9,646 nucleotides of DNA, from contig CAZKMM010000104.1 of the NCBI GenBank assembly GCA_964553915.1, positions 1-9,646 on the forward strand, read 5' to 3'. Position numbers and translations under genes: made by a program. This document shows, in pieces, positions 1 through 5,193 of the stretch (positions within the stretch are counted from its first letter, which is position 1; each line of letters begins with the position of its first letter). The DNA comes from CAZKMM01 sp964553915. GTDB taxonomy: Bacteria > RBG-13-61-14 > DRUE01. A model generated the notes under the pieces. That model did no database searches, was not told the DNA's origin, and saw only the letters and a list, made by a program, of their open reading frames with translations.

Positions 1-354
1 CATTGTGTAATTCTAGTTGAGGAGCTGGAGGGATTTCCGGTTTCGGAGTTGGGAGCCAAAGTAGAAACTCATCCTCTTTTTCCTAACCGAACCAATGTAG
101 AATTTGTCCAGGTGCTTTCTCCTCAAAAGATAAAAGTTCGGGTCTGGGAGCGAGGGGCAGGGGAAACTCTTGCCTGTGGCACAGGTGCCTGTGCGGTTTT
201 GGCTGCCTGCGCCCGGCTGGGGAAGACTGAGAGTCGGGCAGAGGTCTTACTTCCCGGAGGAAAACTGGAGATTGAATGGAAGAATGATATCTGCTATCTC
301 ACCGGTCCCGCCCGATTGGTATATCAGGGAGCCCTGGAGCTGGCGGATTTTTAG
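1..354 (+). CDS. dapF: Diaminopimelate epimerase, C-terminal part (5' end outside window)
   Basis: This is the last 117 residues of DapF (EC 5.1.1.7), the cytoplasmic enzyme that converts LL- to meso-diaminopimelate for lysine and peptidoglycan synthesis. The frame is open from base 1, starting HCVILVEE, which matches the family's conserved PHCV strand; an internal TTG at 49 is not the real start. Family marks are FPNRTNVEFVQV (fragment residues 28-39), the ERGAGET loop (50-56) that binds the substrate, and ACGTGACA (58-65), whose Cys59 is the second of the two catalytic cysteines. A PGGKLEIEW strand and a TGPA motif close the fold. The first catalytic Cys lies outside the window. No truncation or frameshift is visible up to the TAG stop. 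The gene ends 43 bases before the next gene, which has its own promoter-like element. Confidence 0.95.
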   Translation, partial: HCVILVEELEGFPVSELGAKVETHPLFPNRTNVEFVQVLSPQKIKVRVWERGAGETLACGTGACAVLAACARLGKTESRAEVLLPGGKLEIEWKNDICYLTGPARLVYQGALELADF

Positions 355-361
355 AGCCTTT

Positions 362-391
362 TTGCAAATTATTCAGAATTACCCTTAAAAT
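362..391 (+). promoter_or_regulatory. Putative promoter for the FHA-receiver gene, probably leaderless
   Basis: TTGCAA at 362-367 (4 of 6 matches to TTGACA) is separated by 18 bases from TAAAAT at 386-391 (5 of 6 matches to TATAAT). Only six bases lie between the -10 box and the ATG at 398, so a start about 7 bases downstream of the box would fall on the start codon itself. No Shine-Dalgarno sequence precedes that ATG, which fits a leaderless mRNA. This is an inference from spacing; the region is AT-rich, so a chance match is possible. Confidence 0.45.
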
Positions 392-397
392 AAAAAG

Positions 398-1156
398 ATG
401 CCCTGGAAGTTAAGCATAATCATTACACAGGGTCCTCAAAGAGGCGAGCGGTATGAGTTTGTCCAGGATTCGGTTCTGATTGGCAGAAGTTCCCGGGCGG
501 ATTTGGTGCTTAAAGACCCGGCAGTAAGTGCGGAGCATTGCCGGATTCGGCTGGGAGAAGTGGTTGAAATAGAGGATTTAAATAGTAAAAATGGCACTCT
601 TGTTAATCAGCTGGCAGTGGAGCGGTCAATTTTAAGAAGCGGGGATAAAATTCAGCTGGGAACAACTGAGCTGAGGATAAATCTGGAACCGCTCAGCGAG
701 AAGGATCGGCTTATTTATGCTTTATATCCTTCTTTATTTATTGCGGGATTTAGTGAGCCGGAGCGAAAATTTCTGGAGCAGGAAGCGGTCAAATCTCTTC
801 TGGCAGGAAGAGCCTTAAGCTTTCCTACCGGGGAGCAGTTATTAATTGAGACCGCACGCTGGCTGGAACAGGGGCAGAGTCCTGGGATGGTTATTTTAGA
901 TATTAAAATGCCAATAATTAACGGGATAAATACAGCTATTTCTTTGCGGGCGTATGAAAGAGCGTATCAAAGCCCCAGCTCTGCTTTTATTGTCTTTTTT
1001 GCGGACCAGTCGGAATCTGAGGCTTTTAAAAAGGTGTTAGCTTTTTGCTCCCCGGCTCTTCATTTCCCTCGCCAGGCAGAAAAATTCAGTTTTGAGCAGA
1101 GTGCCCAGAGATTAATTAAAAATCTTCGCAGAACCGTGCCCAGAAATCAGGGTTAA
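398..1156 (+). CDS. FHA domain protein with C-terminal degenerate response-regulator receiver domain
   Basis: This is a 252-residue soluble protein with no signal peptide. Residues 5-97 form an FHA domain, a phosphothreonine-binding module; G29-R30, S44, H47 and the SKNGT loop (63-67) are the standard ligand-binding and structural residues. Residues 108-245 look like a two-component receiver domain, with MVILDIKMP (164-172) carrying the usual phospho-acceptor position at Asp168, followed by the typical NGI helix start. The rest of the receiver active site is missing. The first strand reads LFIAGFSEPE where the acidic pair should be. The strand-4 Thr/Ser is replaced in IVFFAD, and the strand-5 Lys-Pro is replaced by Phe-Pro at 223-224. 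It is therefore probably a pseudo-receiver used for binding rather than classical phosphotransfer. The ATG has no SD and sits 6 bases after a -10-like box. The gene faces the FHA/PP2C operon and shares its stop region with it, which suggests the same signalling function. Confidence 0.85.
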   Translation: MPWKLSIIITQGPQRGERYEFVQDSVLIGRSSRADLVLKDPAVSAEHCRIRLGEVVEIEDLNSKNGTLVNQLAVERSILRSGDKIQLGTTELRINLEPLSEKDRLIYALYPSLFIAGFSEPERKFLEQEAVKSLLAGRALSFPTGEQLLIETARWLEQGQSPGMVILDIKMPIINGINTAISLRAYERAYQSPSSAFIVFFADQSESEAFKKVLAFCSPALHFPRQAEKFSFEQSAQRLIKNLRRTVPRNQG

Positions 1157-1605
1157 AACTCTGGCTTCCAGACCACCAGGTCCTGAGAGGTTTGACGGAG
1201 ACGGTCGCAGAGAGCCTGGGTAAAAGCCTTATAAATTTTTGCCGCGAGTTTGTAATCTTCTTCCAGAAGTTTCTGAAATTCCTCCCGGGGAATTACCAGA
1301 CAGACCACATCATTATGAGCGGTTACCCGGGCACTGGTTTTGGCGTCTTCAACCAGACTCATCTCCCCGAAATGCTCGCCTGCAAAGAGCTTGGCAATCT
1401 CGCTTTCTAAACTGCCATCTATTTTGCTCACCACCACTGAACCGGTTTTAATCACATAAAGAGCCTTTCCTTCAGTATTCTCTTCAATGATGATGGACCC
1501 TGCAGGAAATTGTTCCTCCCGGGCAATCGCCAAAAATTTTTCCAGCTCCTGGTCATCCAGCTCCTTAAAAATTCTTATGTTTCTGATCAAATCCAGATTT
1601 TCCAT
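1153..1605 (-). CDS. Stand-alone cyclic-nucleotide-binding (CRP/cNMP) domain protein
   Basis: This 150-residue protein is a single cNMP-binding beta-barrel of the CRP/FNR superfamily (about residues 10-125). Supporting marks are an initial IFKELDDQELEK helix, FPAGSIIIEE (33-42), ALYVIKTGSVVV (48-59) and the phosphate-binding cassette FGEMSL (79-84). It has no helix-turn-helix DNA-binding region and no membrane segment, so it is more likely a sensor or regulatory subunit than a transcription factor. In the cassette, the position where CRP has the cyclic-phosphate-binding Arg appears to be Thr90 (AKTSARV), so cyclic nucleotide binding may be lost or altered. The start is supported by AGGAG 8 bases upstream. 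It is the last gene of the minus-strand operon, 25 bases after the phosphatase stop. Its TAA stop overlaps the stop of the facing FHA-receiver gene by 4 bases. Confidence 0.85.
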   Translation of the reverse strand: MENLDLIRNIRIFKELDDQELEKFLAIAREEQFPAGSIIIEENTEGKALYVIKTGSVVVSKIDGSLESEIAKLFAGEHFGEMSLVEDAKTSARVTAHNDVVCLVIPREEFQKLLEEDYKLAAKIYKAFTQALCDRLRQTSQDLVVWKPEF

Positions 1606-1630
1606 TTTGCCTGCTCCTGGTTAGATGTTT

Positions 1631-2401
1631 TTATCCAATCTGTATCACGACCAGAGCAATATTGTCAACTCCGCCACGCTGATTGGCTAATTCAATCAGC
1701 TTCCGGCAAGCAAGTTGGGGAGGATTTTGTTCTACTGTTTGGGCAATTTCAAAATCCCGCACCATTCCATAAAGTCCATCGGTGCAGAGAACAAATCGGT
1801 CGCCGGGATGAGGGGTACCGCCGGCAAGCTGAACCATCAGGTCCGGATTTATTCCCACCACCCGGGTTAACTCATGCTCGGAGATATGAGAGATTTCTTC
1901 GTAAAGTTCAAGGTCCTCAGTCTGCTGAACCGGTCGGTCCGCAATGGTGGTATGGTCCTGGGTGAGCTGTTGGGCAATTCCATTCCGGACCAGATAGGCT
2001 CTGCTGTCTCCAATATGTCCAATATATGCTTTTCCCTGAGTGAGCCAGAGAGTGGTTAAGGTTGTGCCCATTCCCTGATACTTGGGATTCTGTCGGGCAA
2101 AATCATAAAGCCGACGATTAACCTCCCGAAGAGCATACTTTAAAGCCCGAGCAGGCAAGGGAAGAGCGGGGTGGTCTTCAAAGGGAGGAGTAGCATCCTG
2201 AGAGAGGTCCAGTCCAGTAATAATTTTTCCCAGTTCCTCAACTGCCATTCTGCTGGCAATTTCTCCAAAAGGAGCCTCTTCCACGCCATCCGCAACCGCA
2301 AAAAGATTGAGCTTACGATTAACCAGAAACTGGTCCTGATTTTTCTCCCGATGCCTTCCCTGATGAGTAATGCCGTGAGCAACGACAGAAAATTGATTCA
2401 T
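1631..2401 (-). CDS. PP2C-family Ser/Thr protein phosphatase (PrpC/Stp-like)
   Basis: This 256-residue metal-dependent phosphatase would remove phosphate from Ser/Thr residues placed by Hanks-type kinases. It matches the single-domain cytoplasmic Stp/PrpC type in length. Motifs in order are REKNQDQF (18-25, equivalent to RxxNED), VADG (36-39) with metal ligand Asp38, GMGTTLTT (110-117), IGDSRAYL (130-137), LTQDHT (146-151), ELTRVVG (177-183), CTDGLYGMV (206-214) with Asp208, and GGVDNIALVV (243-252) with Asp246. All metal-coordinating aspartates are present. After DG, the usual MGGHxA is replaced by VEEAPF, keeping length and the following GE. There is no transmembrane or extracellular sensor domain. 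The ATG begins one base after the stop of the upstream FHA gene, and AGAGGA lies 11 bases before it, so the two are likely translationally coupled. No kinase lies in the window. Confidence 0.93.
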   Translation of the reverse strand: MNQFSVVAHGITHQGRHREKNQDQFLVNRKLNLFAVADGVEEAPFGEIASRMAVEELGKIITGLDLSQDATPPFEDHPALPLPARALKYALREVNRRLYDFARQNPKYQGMGTTLTTLWLTQGKAYIGHIGDSRAYLVRNGIAQQLTQDHTTIADRPVQQTEDLELYEEISHISEHELTRVVGINPDLMVQLAGGTPHPGDRFVLCTDGLYGMVRDFEIAQTVEQNPPQLACRKLIELANQRGGVDNIALVVIQIG

Positions 2402-2402
2402 C

Positions 2403-2825
2403 TTATTTTTGGTCCTCTGAGAGTTTGGTAATTATAATTTCAAATAGGGTCCCTCCCATCCGAATTTGGTCGCCATTTTTCAGCCGGGTCTGCTTTACCA
2501 TTCGCTCATTGACAAAAGTTCCATTGGTGGAGCCAAGGTCCTTGATAAAAAAATCCGGATGATAGTAATAAATTACTCCGTGCTGTCTGCTCATTCTTGG
2601 GTCGTTGATGGTAATGGAACAGATATTGTCCCGACCGATGGTTAAAGGGGCCTCGGTAATCTGATATCCTTTTCCCGGCTCCGGACCCTCAAGGACTCTT
2701 AAAACCACCAGTAAATTCTCCGGGATTTTTCTTACCTTGGCATCTTCTCCCAGAGTAGTAATTTCTTGATTATCTGGAGGGAGAGCAAAGAACAGGAAGG
2801 GGAATCTCAATATTAATTCAAACAT
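2403..2825 (-). CDS. FHA domain protein with short hydrophobic N-terminus
   Basis: This 140-residue protein has an FHA domain at about residues 38-135 that should bind phosphothreonine peptides. GR (64-65), SRQH (79-82), LGSTNGTFVN (97-106) and GDQIRMGG are intact, so peptide binding is expected to work. Residues 2-16 (FELILRFPFLFFALP) are strongly hydrophobic but shorter than a usual membrane helix. This could be a weak membrane anchor, as in some actinobacterial FHA proteins that begin with a hydrophobic helix, but I cannot settle it. Residues 17-37 form a charged linker. AGGAG 5 bases before the ATG supports the start, and the next Met is inside the FHA fold. It is the second gene of the operon, 9 bases after the GTPase stop and 1 base before the phosphatase start, which suggests it recruits the phosphatase or its substrates. 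Confidence 0.9.
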   Translation of the reverse strand: MFELILRFPFLFFALPPDNQEITTLGEDAKVRKIPENLLVVLRVLEGPEPGKGYQITEAPLTIGRDNICSITINDPRMSRQHGVIYYYHPDFFIKDLGSTNGTFVNERMVKQTRLKNGDQIRMGGTLFEIIITKLSEDQK

Positions 2826-2834
2826 TTTCTCTCC

Positions 2835-3827
2835 TTAACTATGAAGTTCACAAATATCTTCATCTTCCAGGATATAATCTCTTGGCACCCGTTGACCTTC
2901 AAATTTATTTTTACCCCAGATTCGGGCATATTTCAAATTTTTTGCCAGCTCCTTGTGAATTTCAAAGGCAAAATCATAAACTGTGCTTCCTTTGGGTAAA
3001 ATCACCGGGTCGTTTAAATCCGGGGGCTTTCCCGGAGCTTTGGTATAAACCCGAACAATCTCCAGCAGGTCAAAAACCTTTTTGGGGAATTCTTTTAATC
3101 CCTCTCCGCTTGAAATAGAGATACCCACCACAGGAAAACGGGATTGGTAAATCTCCTGAATCACCTCCAGATTCTCCCGGGCAGAAGGCAGGTCTAGGTG
3201 AGTTCCAACCATCACAGTTCGGAGATTTGCCCTGCCGTCTGGCTCAAATTTTTCCTCAACCTCTCCGATTAGATGAATTTTTCTTGCTCCAAGTTTTTCC
3301 AGGACCATTTCAATCTCATCTAAAATTTCCAGGCTGGCGAGATTCACTACGAATAATACTCCATCCGCATTCCTCAAAATTGTGCTCACCCAGGGCTCAA
3401 AATATTCCTGGCTGATTGGAGGAGTATCTACCAGTTGAATCTGGATATTTTCAAAAGGCATCATTCCCGGCTGGGCTTTGCGGGTGGTATAGGGGTATTC
3501 TGCAATCTCTACCTGAGCCTTGGTAAAGGCAGACAAAATGGAACTCTTGCCCGCATTGGGCGGTCCCACTAAAACCACCTGTCCGGCACCTTCTTTAGCA
3601 ATATAATACTGACTGGAGCGCCGGGGACCTTTTTTCGGAGCTTTTTCCTGAGCTTCCCGGAGCTTGGCAAGTTTGCGCTTGATTTCTGCCTGGAGCTTTT
3701 CTGTTCCTTTATGCTTGGGAATCACCGCCAGCATCTGTTCCAGAGCAGAAATCCTCTCCTCCGTAGTCTTTGCCTGTTTATAGAGTTTTTCTGCTTCAAA
3801 ATATTCTGGAGTCAGGTTAGCAGGCAT
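2835..3827 (-). CDS. OBG/DRG-type GTPase with C-terminal TGS domain
   Basis: This 330-residue GTPase resembles the DRG/Rbg (COG1163-type) branch of the TRAFAC Obg-HflX group. Residues 5-65 are a charged, probably helical N-terminal region. The G domain spans about 82-256: Walker A/G1 GPPNAGKSS (88-96), the G2 switch YPYTTRKAQPG (111-121), G3 VDTPP (133-137), G4-like VGTHLD (207-212) and G5-like SISSGEG (237-243). Residues 258-330 are a TGS domain, a ubiquitin-like fold often linked to RNA or ribosome contact. G3 lacks the usual Gly (DTPP rather than DxxG), and G4 reads THLD rather than NKxD, so guanine specificity or switch behaviour may differ. By family analogy it may act on ribosomes or translation, but this is inference. 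It leads the four-gene operon. The ATG has no SD, and a perfect TATAAT ends 9 bases before it, suggesting leaderless translation. Confidence 0.88.
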   Translation of the reverse strand: MPANLTPEYFEAEKLYKQAKTTEERISALEQMLAVIPKHKGTEKLQAEIKRKLAKLREAQEKAPKKGPRRSSQYYIAKEGAGQVVLVGPPNAGKSSILSAFTKAQVEIAEYPYTTRKAQPGMMPFENIQIQLVDTPPISQEYFEPWVSTILRNADGVLFVVNLASLEILDEIEMVLEKLGARKIHLIGEVEEKFEPDGRANLRTVMVGTHLDLPSARENLEVIQEIYQSRFPVVGISISSGEGLKEFPKKVFDLLEIVRVYTKAPGKPPDLNDPVILPKGSTVYDFAFEIHKELAKNLKYARIWGKNKFEGQRVPRDYILEDEDICELHS

Positions 3828-3836
3828 TTAATTGAA

Positions 3837-3866
3837 ATTATAATCTAAATTTTTGAGGAATGGAAA
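3837..3866 (-). promoter_or_regulatory. Promoter for the GTPase-FHA-PP2C-cNBD operon, probably leaderless
   Basis: On the minus strand a perfect TATAAT occupies 3842-3837, followed by nine bases and the ATG at 3827. A weak -35, TTTCCA (3866-3861, 4 of 6), lies 18 bases upstream. Transcription would start at about 3830-3827, leaving a 5' leader of 0-3 bases. The bases before the ATG (TTCAATTAA) contain no Shine-Dalgarno match. By contrast, the downstream genes of the operon have purine-rich sites. Confidence 0.6.
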
Positions 3867-3892
3867 ATAGATGAGATGGCTTTTAAAATTCA

Positions 3893-3921
3893 TTGCATTC
3901 CTGAAGCAAGTTTCTTATAAT
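3893..3921 (+). promoter_or_regulatory. Promoter for the glycosyltransferase-GH57 pair
   Basis: TTGCAT (3893-3898) and a perfect TATAAT (3916-3921) are separated by the optimal 17 bases. The expected start near 3928 gives a leader of about 26 bases that holds a strong ribosome-binding site. The right arm of the intergenic inverted repeat covers the end of the -35 box. Confidence 0.6.
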
Positions 3922-3943
3922 GGAAATTAACTAAGGGTAAACT

Positions 3944-3950
3944 GGAGGGG
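3944..3950 (+). promoter_or_regulatory. Shine-Dalgarno site deciding the TTG start of the glycosyltransferase
   Basis: GGAGGGG lies 3 bases before TTG at 3954 (core GGAGG 5 bases before). The first in-frame ATG at 3966 would be about 17 bases from the core and would remove part of the first beta strand (MKILMFGWEF), so TTG is the better start. Confidence 0.75.
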
Positions 3951-3953
3951 AGC

Positions 3954-5189
3954 TTGAAAATTTTGATGTTTGGCTGGGAATTTCCTCCCTTTATCAGCGG
4001 TGGTCTGGGAAACGCCTGTTATGGGCTTACCAAAGCTTTAAGCAAAAAAGGAGCGAAAATTATTTTTTTGCTTCCAGCTCCGGTTAAAACCTCTCCCCGA
4101 TTTTTAAAACTGGTTTCCTCTCAGCAGGTGCTGAAAGGAGAAAAACTGGATTTGCAATTCCCTGAACCCACAGAGGAATCCTATCCCGCCGGGTATTTTT
4201 CGCCTTTGGAATATCTTCTCTGGAGGGATGAAGCCCAAGAAACCGGCTCCCGGAAAGCTCAGATTTACGGACCGGATTTATTTCAGGAGATAGAAAAGCT
4301 TGCTCAGGCTGGTTTGAAATTAGTGGAGCAGGAAAAATTTGACCTGATACACTGCCACGATTGGCTCACTTTTAAAGCAGGAATTGCCATCAAGCAAAAA
4401 ACCGGTCTTCCTTTTTTCGTGCATATTCATTCCATAGAGTATGACCGAAATCCGAATCCGGACCCGAAAATTTGCGAAATAGAAAGCCAGGGAGTGGGAT
4501 TAGCAGACCGGGTATTTTGCGTGAGTAATTATACCAAAAGCCGGGTTATTCAATACTATCAGGTGCCGGAGAGCAAGATTACTGTGGCTTACAATGGAAT
4601 TGAGCTGAGAAGAAAAGCTCCTCCTAAAAGAACCTATTCTTCCAGGAAAAAATTTCAGCAGATTATCTTTCTGGGAAGACTTACCTGGCAGAAAGGACCG
4701 GAATATTTTATAGAAGTTGCCCGGTTAATGATGGAGCGGAAAAGAAATTTACGCTTTATTTTTATTGGCTGGGGAGATATGGTTTACTGGCTGGTTGAAC
4801 GCTGTGCCCAGCTGGGGCTTAGCAATCATATTTTATTTGCCGGGTTTTTAGAGGAAAGCCAGGTAAGAAAGCTGGTTCGCCGGGCAGATTTATTTCTTTT
4901 AACTTCGGTCAGTGAGCCTTTTGGTCTGGCGGTGCTGGAGGTTTTAGCCCAGGGAGTTCCTGCGGTTATCTGTCGGCAGAGTGGGGTAAGTGAGGTTTTA
5001 GATTATGTTCCAAAAGCTAATTACTGGGAAAGCGAGCTGTTCTGTGAATATGGGTTTGAGCTTTTAAATTCTCCTCAATTAGCAAAAAAGCAGGTAGAGA
5101 GAAGCTGGGAGCAGATAAAATCTCTTAACTGGGAGCGGGCAGGAGAAATTTGCTGGCAGGAATATCAGAAACTTGCCGGAAAAGAATAA
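3954..5189 (+). CDS. GT-B glycosyltransferase, glycogen-synthase-like (GT4/GT5 type)
   Basis: This 411-residue cytoplasmic glycosyltransferase probably transfers glucose from an NDP-sugar to an alpha-glucan. The N-terminal Rossmann half begins MKILMFGWEFPP, with the sugar-nucleotide loop SGGLGN (15-20) characteristic of glycogen-synthase relatives, and HCHDW (133-137). The C-terminal half carries GRLTWQKGPE (241-250) with the conserved Arg and Lys, and the EX7E motif from Glu321 to Glu329 (SEPFGLAVLE), typical of retaining GT4/GT5 enzymes. At 411 residues it is shorter than classical GlgA (about 475) and resembles the glycosyltransferases found beside GH57 amylases in several bacterial phyla. 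It starts with TTG behind a strong SD. Its stop lies 4 bases before the ATG of the GH57 gene. Donor (UDP- or ADP-glucose) and acceptor cannot be told from sequence, and a role in another glycan is possible. Confidence 0.88.
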   Translation: MKILMFGWEFPPFISGGLGNACYGLTKALSKKGAKIIFLLPAPVKTSPRFLKLVSSQQVLKGEKLDLQFPEPTEESYPAGYFSPLEYLLWRDEAQETGSRKAQIYGPDLFQEIEKLAQAGLKLVEQEKFDLIHCHDWLTFKAGIAIKQKTGLPFFVHIHSIEYDRNPNPDPKICEIESQGVGLADRVFCVSNYTKSRVIQYYQVPESKITVAYNGIELRRKAPPKRTYSSRKKFQQIIFLGRLTWQKGPEYFIEVARLMMERKRNLRFIFIGWGDMVYWLVERCAQLGLSNHILFAGFLEESQVRKLVRRADLFLLTSVSEPFGLAVLEVLAQGVPAVICRQSGVSEVLDYVPKANYWESELFCEYGFELLNSPQLAKKQVERSWEQIKSLNWERAGEICWQEYQKLAGKE

Positions 5190-5193
5190 GGGA

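Larger units (their letters stand above)
3828..3953. other. Divergent intergenic region (126 bases), longest gap in the window
   Basis: This region separates the minus-strand GTPase-FHA-PP2C-cNBD operon from the plus-strand glycosyltransferase-GH57 pair. It contains back-to-back promoters with perfect TATAAT boxes on each strand. It also has a 7-base inverted repeat, AGGAATG (3856-3862) and CATTCCT (3896-3902), whose arms overlap the two -35 regions. The central part has no coding potential and no recognisable RNA gene. Confidence 0.75.

Noticed and set aside
1510..1965. 151-residue plus-strand open frame opposite the cNBD and PP2C genes
   Set aside because: It runs antisense to two well-supported genes, has no recognisable domain, and spans their junction.
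2403..2825. N-terminal hydrophobic stretch of the FHA protein as a signal peptide
   Set aside because: Only about 14 hydrophobic residues broken by Arg and Pro, with no cleavage site; FHA domains work in the cytoplasm.
5173..5193. TTG at 5173 as the GH57 start
   Set aside because: It adds seven residues (MPEKNKG) inside the previous gene's end. The family begins at the beta strand encoded from ATG 5194.
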